This document shows, one piece after another, positions 12,699 through 23,178 of a stretch of DNA of 64,000 nt. The DNA lies in assembly GCA_030522415.1 (NCBI GenBank), contig CM060113.1:16387651-16451650 (forward strand), in the 5' to 3' direction. Position 1 is the first letter of the stretch; every line of letters begins with the position of its first letter. The DNA comes from Channallabes apus. Its lineage: Eukaryota; Chordata; Actinopteri; Siluriformes; Clariidae. The notes beneath the pieces are model-generated. The model was not told the DNA's origin. It saw only the letters and a list, made by a program, of their open reading frames with translations, and ran no database searches. A program made the position numbers and the translations under genes.

Positions 12699-13075
12699 CT
12701 GTTTTGCAATTTTTTTTGGTTCTATGAGGTACATTTTGGATTGTTTGTTTAGTAGATCAGGTTTTGGGCATCCTCTAAAAGTGTGTTTTTGTGTGTTTTT
12801 GTTCATGTTGTTTGTATATTCTTCAGGATGCAACCAGAGCTATACCAGAGCAAACTTATACAGTAACAGGCACAGATGTGCACATGCATGGATATAGCAG
12901 GACTCCTGTTACCATTGTAGCTGTTTCAAAAAGTGAAAGACTGCTTTGCTGTCTAAATGTTTTTACTGTATTAATTAATGTTAGCTAGAAACACAGCTAT
13001 ATTCTCTGTGCTGCTGAGGGTAACCAGAAGCTTTTAAGGTGGAATGTTTGGTTGAATATTACCTAAGATTAAGAT

Positions 13076-13275
13076 TCAATCATTTGTCACATGTACGGTA
13101 TTATTATTTTATTTTGCATATTGCAGTTAGGAAACTGGGGTCAGAGTGCAGGGTTAGCTAGGATACAGCACCCTGGAGCAAATACAGTAGGGTTAAGAGC
13201 CTTGCACAAGGGCAGTGCTGGGGCTTGAACCAGCAACCTTCCAACCAGTAACAATCAACAGCTTTAATTTTTACC
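13076..13275. repeat. Dispersed SINE-like repeat fragment
   Basis: The blocks 'ttaagattcaatcatttgtcacatgtac', 'aactggggtcagagtgcaggg', 'tacagcaccctggagca', 'gggttaagagccttgcacaaggg' and 'cagtgctggggcttgaacc' occur in order. A shorter opposite-strand relative of the 'gttaagggcctt' block occurs at 51320-51360. The class (SINE or LINE 3' end) is not resolved. Confidence 0.5.
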
Positions 13276-14162
13276 ATGCCAAGTTAGACAATTCTATAAA
13301 TTTTTTTTAAAAGCTTTCTTTCATAACATATACTTTATTGATGGTTGGACCTACTACAAGTCAGTCAAAAAGGCAGTTATTCTTTCTCTACACTGCATGA
13401 ATATAATCCTTGATTATATATATATTCATAATCAAGAATATACCTATATATATAAAATGGTTTGTAGTTAGAAGTAGAAAAAAAATGGCCAAGTGACCAT
13501 GTGACTTTAACTAAACTTTAACAAGGGCAAACTTGTGATGCCTAGACGACTAAGTTAGCACATCTCATTAATTATAGGTATTGGGAAGTGTTCCCAGGAT
13601 GCAATGGTTAGTACCTGGCAGTGGTCCAATGGGAAACCAAGGCTCAATGATGTGTGAATGATTAGTAAGGCCTAGCTTGTCTGGTTTGATCTCACAGAAG
13701 AGCTACTGCAGCATAAACTGATATAATAGTAATGTGTCAGAACACATAGTCCATTGCAGCTTGCTACTTTTAGTCCTGCATTGCCACAAACCAGTCAGAG
13801 CGACCCCTGTCCACAATGGGAAAGTAACCACCAGGACAGGATTATGGACCAGAAAATAGAACCCTGCCACATGGCATATTTTTTAACTAAACCAAATTTA
13901 TAATGATTAATGTGATTATTATAAATCAGTAATATATTGCCGATGCATAATATTCAATATAAGTCTTTTTCAGTGTTTGTCACCCGCTCATTTATATTTC
14001 ATCATACTAGTCTATTTTATTTTTTACTTAATGTAGACATTGTTTGTTATATGGGACATTAAACACTAAATGTTACCTTAAGCGAAAAAAAAACAAGTGG
14101 ATGTTATGATGATGTCAATCATTATAGTAATCATGACAAAGGTACAAGAACTTTGCTATATA
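13276..14162. other. No gene recognised; small AT hairpin
   Basis: Around 13410-13437 'cttgattat' and 'ataatcaag' form a short inverted repeat around (TA)n. Nothing else is supported. Confidence 0.4.
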
Positions 14163-15644
14163 CAGTGGTGTGAAAAACTATTTGCCCCCCTCCTGATTTC
14201 TTATTCTTTTGCATGATCATCAAACACATTTAACTATTAGTCAAAGATAACACAAGTAAACACAAAATGCAGTTTTTAAATGAGGGGTTTTATTATTTAG
14301 GGAGAAAAAAAAAATCCAAACCTACATGGCCCTGTGTGAAAAAGTAATTGCCCCCTGAACCTAATAACTGGTTGGGCCACCCTTAGCAGCAATAACTGCA
14401 ATCAAGCGTTTGCGATAACTTGCAACGAGTCTTTTACAGCGCTCTGGAGGAATTTTGGCCCACTCATCTTTGCAGAATTGTTGTAATTCAGCTTTTGAGG
14501 GTTTTCTAGCATGAACCACCTTTTTAAGGTCATGCCACAACATCTCAATAGGATTCAGGTCAGGACTTTGACTAGATGACAGATGGCCGGACATTCTCCT
14601 TCAGGATTTTTTGGTTGACGGTAGAATTCATGGTTCCATCCATCACAGCAAGCCTTCCAGGTCCTGAAGCAGCAAAACAACCCCAGACCATCACACTACC
14701 ACCACCATATTTTACTGTTGGTATGATGTTCTTTTTCTGAAATGCTGTGTTACTTTTACGCCAGATGTAACGGGACCTGCACCTTCCAAAAAGTTAAACT
14801 TTTGTCTCGTCGGTCCACAAGGTATTTTCCCAAAAGTCTTGGCAATTATTGAGATGTTTTTTAGCAAAATTGAGACGAGCCTTAATGTTCTTTTTGCTTA
14901 AAAGTGGTTTGCGCCTTGGAAATCTGCCATGCAGGCTGTTTTTGCCCAGTCTCTTTCTTATGGTGGAGTCGTGAATACTGACCTTACTTGAGGCAAGTGA
15001 GGCCTGCAGTTCTTTCGATGTTGTCCTGGGGTCTTTTGTGGCCTCTCGGATGAGTTGTCTCTGCGCTCTTGGGGTAATTTTGGTCGGCCAGCCACTCCTG
15101 GGAAGGTTCACCACTGTTCCATGTTTTTGCCATTTGTGGATAATGGCTCTCACTGTGGTTCGCTGGAGTCCCAAAGCTTTAGAAATGGCTTTATAACCTT
15201 TACCAGACTGATAGATCTCAGTTACTTTTGTTCTCATTTGTTGCTGAATTTCTTTGGATCTTGGCATGATGTCTAGCTTTTGAGGTGCTTTTGGTCTACT
15301 TCCCTGTGTCAGGTAGCTCCTATTTAAGTGATTTCTTGATTGAAACAGGTGTGGCAGTAATCAGGCCTGGGGGTGACTACAGAAATTGAACTCAGGTGTG
15401 ATAAACCACAGTTAAGTTATTTTTTAACAAGGGGGGCAATCACTTTTTCACACAGGGCCATGTAGATTTGGAGGTTTTTTTCTCCCTTAATAACGTAAAC
15501 ATTCATTTTAAAACTGCATTTTGTGTTCAATTATGTTATCTTTGACTAATAGTTAACAGTTTTTGATGAGCAGAAACATTTAAGTGACAAACATGCAAAA
15601 GAATAAGAAATCAGGAAGGGGGCAAATAGTTTTTCACACCACTG
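14163..15644 (-). mobile_element. Sleeping Beauty-like Tc1 element, copy A (internally deleted)
   Basis: Both ends read CAGTGGTGTGAAAAACTA inward and are flanked by TA (14161-14162 and 15645-15646). Length is 1482 bp against 1620 bp for the intact copy at 16825-18444. Each terminal repeat is about 215 bp, with an outer and an inner direct repeat ('tgtgaaaaact-tttgcccc' and 'tgtgtgaaaaagt-attgcccc'), the IR/DR layout known from Sleeping Beauty. The transposase is destroyed. Confidence 0.92.
14361..15267 (-). pseudogene. Tc1 transposase copy A, disrupted
   Basis: The start MPRSKEIQ and both DNA-binding helix-turn-helix regions are open from 15267 to 14794. Then the Glu codon after DETKV has become TAA. 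A second lesion, a deletion of roughly 115 bp near 14577, removes the region with the second catalytic Asp (the QQDNDPKH block) and most of what precedes SPDLNP, and shifts the frame. The C-terminal part (14594-14361) is open again in another frame segment. So it carries one nonsense change plus one deletion and cannot make active enzyme. The truncated 157-residue N-terminal DNA-binding part could in principle still be produced. Confidence 0.9.
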
Positions 15645-15712
15645 TAACTGGACACAATTTATTACGAGAACTCAAGACAGTATAACATATTATATGAACA
15701 CCTCTTAACCAG

Positions 15713-15840
15713 AGGTGGAAAGAGTAATAAAATTTTGTACTCAAGTACAAGTACTGTTACTTCAGTGAAATTTTTACTTAAGTACAAGTAAAGTTACCAT
15801 TATAAAAATCTACTCAAATAAATTAGTACCTCTGCAACCT
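15713..15840 (+). mobile_element. hAT-type MITE end fragment
   Basis: Starts CAGAGGTGGAAAGAGTA and continues with 'actcaagtacaagtactgttac' and 'tttttacttaagtacaagtaaag', a pattern typical of fish hAT MITEs. A matching second end with an 8-bp duplication was not found. Confidence 0.5.
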
Positions 15841-16147
15841 TTTCAGAACTTCAAAACACTCTGGTCTTGCATATTCCTTATCATCAGATACTGTATCTAA
15901 CGAAATGCCTTGAAGTCCAGATGGTTTTTCAGTTTGAGATAAGTAGATATGCATTAATGCTGAGATCTTGAGAATCATATGGAAAGAAACACTGTGTTTT
16001 CCACCTGTGCATAATCAAAGGTTTTGCTAAGGGAATAGAGATAAAAGGAAATTGCTATAGAAAAAAGTTGGGGAACATTCTGTATCTTTGAGGGTGATTT
16101 TTCATGCATGCTCCTAGACTGTGTAACTTTTGCGAGATAGAGACTAC

Positions 16148-16179
<32 letters not shown>

Positions 16180-16822
16180 CTCGAGATCAAATACTGTATA
16201 CTTAAGAAGACTTGACTGTGTGCAACATTACCAGTTTATTTTCATCATTAAAATCTGCACTCTAATCCTGTGCTCTTATTTTAATCTAAGTCCATCCTGT
16301 ATAAAATAAACATGATCCCAATTTTATATCCAGTAATGCTACAAGAGCCAAACTTAAGTTTTGCAGCAGATGGCCAGACCTTTTAAAGCAGTAAGTCAAG
16401 ACATGCATTCAGTTTAAATGTTAACATTACAAAATATTATTGTGTTTAGTTTCTGCACTATAGTCTTCGGTGTCCTTAGAGAATACACATTTTTTAAAAG
16501 TACTTAACAGAACTCTTTTATTAGGTAATGGTTTCATGTGTAATTTAATGGGGGCAGACTTTTTTTTGGTTATCTTTTTGTACTTTGTGAAAAGCAATGA
16601 GTTGCCCACTGAGAGACAAGATTCAGTAAGGAATGCCATCTGCCATGAGTGCTGCAGTCTGGGTTGTAAAGCATGACTACAATGATCTTTAATCTTCAGG
16701 AAAAACGGCCAAAATGGAATGTATTTATCTCTGGCCATGGCTGCCTTAATGGTGTCTATAGTGTTCTTTGTCAGTGAGTTAGGATCACAGAGGCTTCACA
16801 CAAATGCTGAAGATTCCCAGTA
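15841..16822. other. No gene recognised; (GA)n at 16149-16179
   Basis: The GA microsatellite lies at 16149-16179. Open frames on both strands at 16427-16738 overlap each other, lack splice context and look like noise. Confidence 0.4.
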
Positions 16823-16824
16823 TA

Positions 16825-17040
16825 CAGTGGTGTGAAAAACTATTTGCCCCCTTCCTGATTTCTTATTCTTTTGCATGTTTGTCACACTTAAATGTTTCTG
16901 CTCATCAAAAAACATTAACTATTAGTCAAAGATAACATAATTGAACACAAAATGCAGTTTTTAAATGAAGGTTTACGTTATTAAGGGAGAAAAAAAACTC
17001 CAAATCTACATGGCCCTGTGTGAAAAAGTGATTGCCCCCC
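16825..17040 (+). repeat. Left IR/DR terminal repeat of Tc1 copy B
   Basis: The outer direct repeat is at 16825-16852 and the inner one (ctgtgtgaaaaagtgattgc) at about 17015-17040. These are the expected two transposase binding sites per end. Confidence 0.8.
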
Positions 17041-17203
17041 TTGTTAAAAAATAACTTAACTGTGGTTTATCACACCTGAGTTCAATTTCTGTAGTCACCC
17101 CCAGGCCTGATTACTGCCACACCTGTTTCAATCAAGAAATCACTTAAATAGGAGCTACCTGACACAGAGAAGTAGACCAAAAGCACCTCAAAAGCTAGAA
17201 ATC

Positions 17204-18226
17204 ATGCCAAGATCCAAAGAAATTCAGGAACAAATGAGAACAAAAGTAATTGAGATCTATCAGTCTGGTAAAGGTTATAAAGCCATTTCTAAAGCTTTGG
17301 GACTCCAGCGAACCACAGTGAGAGCCATTATCCACAAATGGCAAAAACATGGAACAGTGGTGAACCTTCCCAGGAGCGGCCGGCCGACGGAAATTACCCC
17401 AAGAGCGCAGAGACAACTCATCCGAGAGGCCACAAAAGACCCCAGGACAACATCTAAAGAACTGCAGGCCTCACTTGCCTCAATTAAGGTCAGTGTTCAC
17501 GACTCCACCATAAGAAAGAGACTGGGCAAAAACGGCCTGCATGGCAGATTTCCAAGGCGCAAACCACTTTTAAGCAAAAAGAACATTAAGGCTCGTCTCA
17601 ATTTAGCTAAAAATCATCTCAATGATTGCCAAGACTTTTGGGAAAATACCTTGTGGACCGACGAGACAAAAGTTGAACTTTTTGGAAGGTGCGTGTCCCG
17701 TTACATCTGGCGTAAAAGTAACACAGCATTTCAGAAAAAGAACATCATACCAACAGTAAAATATGGTGGTGGTAGTGTGATGGTCTGGGGTTGTTTTGCT
17801 GCTTCAGGACCTGGAAGGCTTGCTGTGATAGATGGAACCATGAATTCTACTGTCTACCAAAAAATCCTGAAGGAGAATGTCTGGCCATCTGTTCGTCAAC
17901 TCAAGCTGAAGCGATCTTGGGTGCTGCAGCAGGACAATGACCCAAAACACACCAGCAAATCCACCTCTGAATGGCTGAAGAAAAACAAAATGAAGACTTT
18001 GGAGTGGCCTAGTCAAAGTCCTGACCTGAATCCTATTGAGATGTTGTGGCATGACCTTAAAAAGGCGGTTCATGCTAGAAAACCCTCAAATAAAGCTGAA
18101 TTACAACAATTCTGCAAAGATGAGTGGGCCAAAATTCCTCCAGAGCGCTGTAAAAGACTCGTTGCAAGTTATTGCAAACGCTTGATTGCAGTTATTGCTG
18201 CTAAGGGTGGCCCAACCAGTTATTAG
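17204..18226 (+). CDS. Tc1/mariner (IS630 superfamily) transposase, intact DD34E, 340 aa
   Basis: This enzyme cuts out and inserts its own element at TA dinucleotides in the nucleus. The length of 340 residues equals that of the reconstructed fish transposase Sleeping Beauty. Residues about 1-60 form the first helix-turn-helix (ISKALGLQRTTVRAIIHKW), 56-65 an AT-hook-like linker (RSGRPTEITPR), and 67-125 the second helix-turn-helix plus basic KRLGKNGLHGRFPRRKP (likely nuclear targeting). Catalytic residues are D153 (LWTDETKVELFG), D244 (LQQDNDPKHTS) and E279 (SPDLNPIEMLW), with 34 residues between the last two. The glycine-rich VKYGGGSVMVWG box is present. ATG at 17204 is the family start (MPRSKEIQ). 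Odd point: the linker has SGRPTE where copies A and C have K, so DNA binding may be weakened. No internal stop or frameshift was seen. Confidence 0.95.
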   Translation: MPRSKEIQEQMRTKVIEIYQSGKGYKAISKALGLQRTTVRAIIHKWQKHGTVVNLPRSGRPTEITPRAQRQLIREATKDPRTTSKELQASLASIKVSVHDSTIRKRLGKNGLHGRFPRRKPLLSKKNIKARLNLAKNHLNDCQDFWENTLWTDETKVELFGRCVSRYIWRKSNTAFQKKNIIPTVKYGGGSVMVWGCFAASGPGRLAVIDGTMNSTVYQKILKENVWPSVRQLKLKRSWVLQQDNDPKHTSKSTSEWLKKNKMKTLEWPSQSPDLNPIEMLWHDLKKAVHARKPSNKAELQQFCKDEWAKIPPERCKRLVASYCKRLIAVIAAKGGPTSY

Positions 18227-18228
18227 GT

Positions 18229-18444
18229 TCAGGGGGCAATTATTTTTTCACACAGGGCCATGTAGGTTTGGATTTTTTTTCTCCCTAAATAATAAAACCC
18301 CTCATTTAAAAACTGCATTTTGTGTTTACTTGTGTTATCTTTGACTAATAGTTAAATGTGTTTGATGATCAGAAACATTTTGTGTGACAAACATGCAAAA
18401 GAATAAGAAATCAGGAGGGGGGCAAATAGTTTTTCACACCACTG
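18229..18444 (-). repeat. Right IR/DR terminal repeat of Tc1 copy B
   Basis: The inner repeat lies at about 18229-18255 and the outer at about 18417-18444. It diverges from the left repeat mainly in the middle (e.g. 'gaggggttttattattt' against 'gaaggtttacgttatta'). Confidence 0.8.
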
Positions 18445-18446
18445 TA

Positions 18447-19169
18447 TGTACAAATAAAATGTTATGTTTGATCTGACACAAACTGTTTCACATGGATAAG
18501 CTTTCCAGGAACCCTTAACTGTATAAATTTTAAGGCTTTAAGGATCTTGGATATTAGTTTGTGCATGCAACATAAAAATAATTTAATAGAGATTTCTCCT
18601 GCTATTTTCTACAGTAAGTATTAAAATGCATGAATTGTGTTTCTACACTTGACTTGGTGTCTTGTTACTGTTGATTGTTAAGCTGTAGCAAACACAACGA
18701 GCATCAACACAGTTGAATGCAATAAAGGAATTTTTAATCTTACTAATCTTATCAGTGATCCCTCAGTAACTTCTCCTTAGTTTTCTGAAGACTTCTTAGA
18801 TCAGAATCTGACTATTATAGTACTATTACAAAACATGTCTACTGATAACTTCTTCCAGAAAACGGACAGCTCCTTAAATATACAGGTTAGTATAGGAACA
18901 GTAATGAATTTGAACACATGCATTAATGTAACCTTTTATCTGAGACTGACTGCTCTAAAAAAATTCATTCACACCATCTGACCAATAAGGATTGAATATT
19001 TGACACAACCACTGTAAAATAATGCAATATTGCTTAGTATTTGTTTAGACATTTTAGACATTGATTTTAGCTGATTTTGTCATACAGATAAGATCTTCAG
19101 GTCAGAACTTCCTCTTAAAATTAATGAATTTAAAATGAACTTAAAATGTATTAATTTAATTGATTATAA
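18447..19169. other. No gene recognised
   Basis: AT-rich, unique-looking sequence with no supported feature. Confidence 0.4.
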
Positions 19170-19785
19170 ATTCAATTGTCAAGCATAAAAAAAAAAGTAA
19201 AGAAACTGGCCCGGATGAAAATGATGGTACCCTTAATTAATATTGTGTTGCAAAATCTTTCGAGGCATGTGATTTCTGTAACTCTACAGTAAGTAGTGAG
19301 ACTTCTGCTCCTCGTAAGCAAAGTCCTCGAGCTGTCTAAGGTTTGAAAGGTGTCTTTTCCAAACTGCATGTTTCAGCTCTTTCCTCAGATGTTCCATAGG
19401 ATTTAGATCAGGCCTCATAAAAGGCCACTTTCACCTCTAATCTCCTTGGAAATCATTCTGAGCTCTTTGGTTCCCATTTGTATTACTGTATCTGTTTGAT
19501 TTGTCATCAATTTCCCTCCCATGGCCACATCTACGGAGGTTGGTCATAGTCCCGTGGACCTTAAACTTTTGAATAATATGTGCAACTGTGTCCACAGGAA
19601 CATCAACTGCTTGAGGATGATCTTATAGCCTTTACCTTTAACATGTTTGCGTATTTATTTATTTATATATATTTTTTTCGAATTTCCTGAGACAACAATC
19701 TCCTTAGAGTTCTGTGTGCTATGTTCAGTTTGATACACACCATGATACCAATCAGCACAGTGACTACTACAGACTGACTGATTAC

Positions 19786-20311
19786 CAGAGGTGTCAAGTA
19801 ACAAAGTACAAATACTTCGTTACCTTACTTAAGTAGAAATTTTGGGTATCTATACTTTACTGGAGTAATTATTTTTCAGCCGACTTTTTACTTCTACTCC
19901 TTACATTTTTAAGCAATTTACTGTACTTTCTACTCCTTACTTTTTAAAAATAGCCTCGTTACTCAATTTTTATGATCAGAATGCGCAACCCCCCCGGTCG
20001 CATGATAAGAACGCGCACAACAATCGTCCCCCCCCCCCCCCCCATCGCATCATCAGAACGCGCACAACGCAGCCCCAGCCACCCAACACCCCCCCCCCCG
20101 TCGCATGATCAGAAAGCGAGACCTTAATGCTTTTGTCGCCCCTCACGGTACTTTTACTTTTATACTTTAAGTAGTTTTGAAACCAGTACTTTTACACTTT
20201 TACTTAAGTAAAAAGCTTGGGTTGATACTTCAACTTCTAAAGAAGTATTTTTGAACCCTAGTATCTATACTTCTACTCAAGTAATGAATGTGAATACTTT
20301 TGACACCACTG
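19786..20311. mobile_element. hAT-type MITE (526 bp) with 8-bp target duplication
   Basis: Begins CAGAGGTGTCAAGTA and ends ...TTGACACCACTG, so the ends are inverted (CAG-GGTGTCAA). It is flanked by ctgattac at 19778-19785 and 20312-20319. Subterminal blocks 'actactttactggagtaa' and 'acttctactcaagtaatg' type are inverted to each other. The centre holds about three units of a GC-rich minisatellite (19972-20122) with words 'tcgcatgatcagaa', 'cgcgcacaac' and C-runs up to about 17 long. No coding capacity. Confidence 0.85.
19972..20122. repeat. GC-rich minisatellite with poly-C tracts inside the hAT MITE
   Basis: Variants of 'tcgcatgatcagaacgcgca' are followed each time by a C-run (about 7, 17 and 11 C). 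It is unusual in composition for this AT-rich window. Confidence 0.7.
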
Positions 20312-20450
20312 CTGATTACAAGTTTGAAGACACCTGCTGTGTACAGAACACACTAGTTTAAAATTTTCCTATGCTCAAATTATTTTCAATCTTTTGTAAA
20401 AGTACCATCATTTTTGTCCAGGCCAGTTTCATTAGTTTTTTTAATCCAAT

Positions 20451-21394
20451 GAGTGTTTTGAACTCAGCCAAATCTCATTCCTTGGTCTTTTTGCTACCTG
20501 CTGCCTTTATCAATAATAAGACAAAAGAGATGGCCAAAAAAACCCACACACTGCCTTCCTGCACTGCTGATATCTTTAGCACAACACAGTACAAAAGGTA
20601 TGGTTATCCGTTCAAATACATATACACCTATCACATACACCTATATACAGTAGACTATATCCATTTTTCATCACCTCCTACAAAACAGCAACAAACGTTG
20701 CCATGTCCCATGAGGTACACAAGAGAATCTCCAGGCCTAAATTAAAAGGTGACAAGAAAAAGTTATAACAAAGCTTTCATTAAAATAAACAAGTGTTGTC
20801 TTTAATAAACCACAAGTAATCAGCATATATAAAGAGCATTTGTGTTTAGTTTTGTTAGTATGTTCATATTAATTAATGTGAATTATATAATTCAATTGAA
20901 TTCATATAAATCATATAAAGTTTGTATAAATTAACAAAAATCAAAATATGTTATATAGTGTTTATATTCAACCAAACTCAGTATAGGTGATGTGAATAAT
21001 GTTGATTATCTTATTACAGTGGCATCTGTAATATTGCAAATATGAGTAAATGATGTAAATAACATAATCAGCATGGTAGTGCAGAGACAGTTCACTGCTC
21101 CAGGGACACACAATCAGTCCTGAGCTTGAGTTACTGTCTGTGTGATGCATGCACACAAGTCCTCTGGTTCTCTCCAATCTCTCGTGTTCATGCCATTAGA
21201 TGGATTGGTCATGATAATTTGCCTCCAGGGACAAATGAGTGAGATGTGAGATGTTTGTGCATGGTGGCCTGATGAGTGGATCCCTGCCTGGAACCCATGT
21301 GCAGGGTTAGTCAGAATGAAGCAGTTACTGCTGAAGATGAAGCATTGTACATATTGGTGCTTAATAAAAAAAAATAAAAAATCTTAACATGAGA
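20451..21394. other. No gene recognised
   Basis: AT-rich. The open frame from 20371 begins inside the Tc1 relic and is not protein-like. Confidence 0.4.
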
Positions 21395-21396
21395 TA

Positions 21397-22743
21397 CAGT
21401 GTGTGTGTGTGTGTGTATATAGCTTGCAAAAGTATTCGGCCCCTTGAACTTTTTCATTCTTCTTTGCAAAACAGCTCCAGTTCAGTCAGATTAGATGGAC
21501 AGCGTTTGTGAACAGCAGTTTTCAGATCTTGCCACAGATTCTCGATTGAATTTAGATCTGGACTTTGACTGGGCCATTCTAACACATGGATATGTTTTGC
21601 TTTAAACCATTCCATTGTTGCCCTGGCTTTATGTTTAGGGTTGTTTTCCTGCTGGAAGGTGAACCTCCGCACCAGTCTCATGTCTTTTGCAGACTCCAAG
21701 AGGTTTTCTTCCAAGATTGCCCTGTATTTGGCTCCATCCATCTTCCCATCAACTCTGACCATCTTCCCTGTCCCTGCTGAAGAGAAGCATCCCCAGAGCA
21801 TGATGCTGCCACCACCATATTTGACAGTGGGGATGGTGTGTTCAGAGTGATGTGCAGTGTTAGTTTTCCGCCACACATAGCGTTTTGCATTTTGCCCAAA
21901 AAGTTCCATTTTGGTCTCACCTGACCAGAGCACCTTCTTCCACATGTTTGCTGTGTCCCCCACATGGCTTGTGGCAAACTGCAAACGAGACTTCTTATGG
22001 TTTTCTATTAACAATGGCTTTCTTCTTGCCACTCTTCCATAAAGGCCAGCTTTGTGCAGTGCACGACTAGTAGTTGTCCTATGGACAGATTCCCCCACCT
22101 GAGCTGTAGATCTCTGCAGCTCGTCCAGAGTCACCATGGGCCTCTTGGCTGCATTTCTGATCAGCGCTCTCCTTGTTCGGCCTGTGAGTTTAGGTGGACG
22201 GCCTTGTCTTGGTAGGTTTACAGTCGTGCCATACTCCTTCCATTTCTGAATGATCGCTTGAACAGTGCTCCGTGGGATGTTCAAGGCTTTGCAAATCTTT
22301 TTGTAGCCTAAGCCTGCTTTAAATTTCTCAATAACTTTATCCCTGACCTGCCTGGTGTGTTCTTTGGACTTCATGGTGTTGTTGCTCCCAATATTCTCTT
22401 AGACAACCACTGAGTCCATCACAGAGCAGCTGTATTTGTACTGACATTAGATTACACACAGGTGCACTCTATTTAGTCATTAGCACTCATCAGGCAATGT
22501 CTATGGGCAACTGACTGCACTCAGACCAATGGGGGCTGAATAATTACGCACACCCCACTTTTCAGTTATTTATTTGTAAAAAATGTTTGGAATCATGTAT
22601 GATTTTCGTTCCACTTCTCACGTGTACACCACTTTGTATTGGTCTTTCACGTGGAATTCCAATAAAATTGATTCATGTTTGTAGCTGTAATGTGACAAAA
22701 TGTGGAAAAGTTCAAGGGGGCCGAATACTTTTGCAAGCCACTG
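21397..22743 (-). mobile_element. Second-family Tc1 element, 3' side deleted, microsatellite in one end
   Basis: The right end reads inward CAGTGGCTTGCAAAAGTATTCGG, with TA after 22743. The left end has CAGTG at 21397-21401, then an inserted (GT)n(TA)n stretch, then GCTTGCAAAAGTATTCGG from 21422. So the terminal repeat is split by a microsatellite. The left terminal repeat stops after 'cttgaactttttc' and runs straight into transposase coding, which shows that the inner half of that repeat and the transposase C-terminus were deleted. Non-autonomous. Confidence 0.85.
21454..22374 (-). pseudogene. Tc1 transposase, catalytically ruined and C-terminally truncated
   Basis: The frame is open for 306 residues from MKSKEHTRQVRDKVIEKF, with helix-turn-helix regions (ICKALNIPRSTVQAIIQKW and the region ending SRALHKAGLYGRVARRKP) and the linker RQGRPPKLTGR. 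The glycine box VKYGGGSIMLWG is present. The first catalytic Asp is replaced (LWSGETKMELFG, G instead of D). The second block reads FQQENNPKHKA (E and N where DND is usual). The Glu block SPDLNSIENLW is kept. The C-terminus ends after LELFCKEE at the deletion junction near 21454, about 35 residues short. An open frame with three independent defects indicates a recently dead copy or one mobilised in trans. Confidence 0.88.
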
Positions 22744-22745
22744 TA

Positions 22746-22756
22746 TATATATAAAT

Positions 22757-22789
<33 letters not shown>

Positions 22790-23178
22790 TATAGCCTAAT
22801 GTTGATGTGTAATTATATAACAACAATTCAATCCGATGATCCTATTATATCTTGTGAAGCATTTTACATGTTCCCATGAAGTGTTCCTGTGTTCACTCAT
22901 AAAAGCATGCCAATAGGTGGTTTAGCTATGCCCCTAAATGGCCACTTCGTGCAAATGAGTTTGTGAATGCTGCCCTGATGGATGAATTCCTGTTTCTTGT
23001 CCTGTGTTGCCAAAACAGGCTCTGTATCCACTTAAACATTGATCAGGACAAAGCACTTAAATGCTAGTTAAAAAAAAAAAAAGAAAAAACAATCTTTCTT
23101 AACAGGAAGAATTAAGATAGCATTTGATGACTGTACAATAGATAAATCTGTAACATTCATTCCATAAGTAAGAATACA
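22746..23178. other. (TA)n/poly(A) microsatellite, then unique sequence
   Basis: 22744-22793 is (TA)n, an A-run, then (TA)n, directly abutting the Tc1 right end. No gene in the rest. Confidence 0.5.

Larger units (their letters stand above)
16825..18444 (+). mobile_element. Sleeping Beauty-like Tc1 element, copy B (complete, 1620 bp)
   Basis: Perfect-looking terminal CAGTGGTGTGAAAAACTATT at the left and its inverse at the right, with TA on both sides (16823-16824 and 18445-18446). The left terminal repeat spans about 16825-17040 and the right about 18229-18444. Each has an outer and an inner repeat of the form TGTGAAAAA-T-ATTGCCCC, i.e. IR/DR organisation. A single uninterrupted 340-codon transposase lies between them. 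Two sister copies in the window (14163-15644 and 23181-25104) are broken. This is the best candidate here for an autonomous DNA transposon. Confidence 0.95.
19170..20450 (-). mobile_element. Decayed Tc1-like element interrupted by a hAT MITE
   Basis: The left subterminal 'gaaactggcccggatgaaaatgatggtac' is mirrored at 20400-20432 by 'gtaccatcatttttgtccaggccagtttc', giving an inverted pair about 1.2 kb apart. On the minus strand the transposase C-terminus reads DLIP/MEHLRKELKHAVWKR and LSNLRQLEDFA (19430-19300). Its N-terminus reads KLNIAHRTLRRLLSQEI near 19745-19680. The middle, including both catalytic Asp regions, is lost. The hAT MITE at 19786-20311 sits in its 5' untranslated part, so this Tc1 is the older insertion. 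Confidence 0.65.

Noticed and set aside
15833..15838. CCTCTG as the right end of the hAT fragment at 15713
   Set aside because: The 8-bp flanks (ctcttaac and caaccttt) do not match, so this is not a bona fide second end.
17195..18073. Antisense frames opposite the Tc1 transposase (and their counterparts at 15055, 23552, 24275 and 21586-22070)
   Set aside because: Mirror images of transposase coding sequence.
20371..20745. 124-codon frame
   Set aside because: Starts inside the Tc1 relic terminal repeat and has no splice context.
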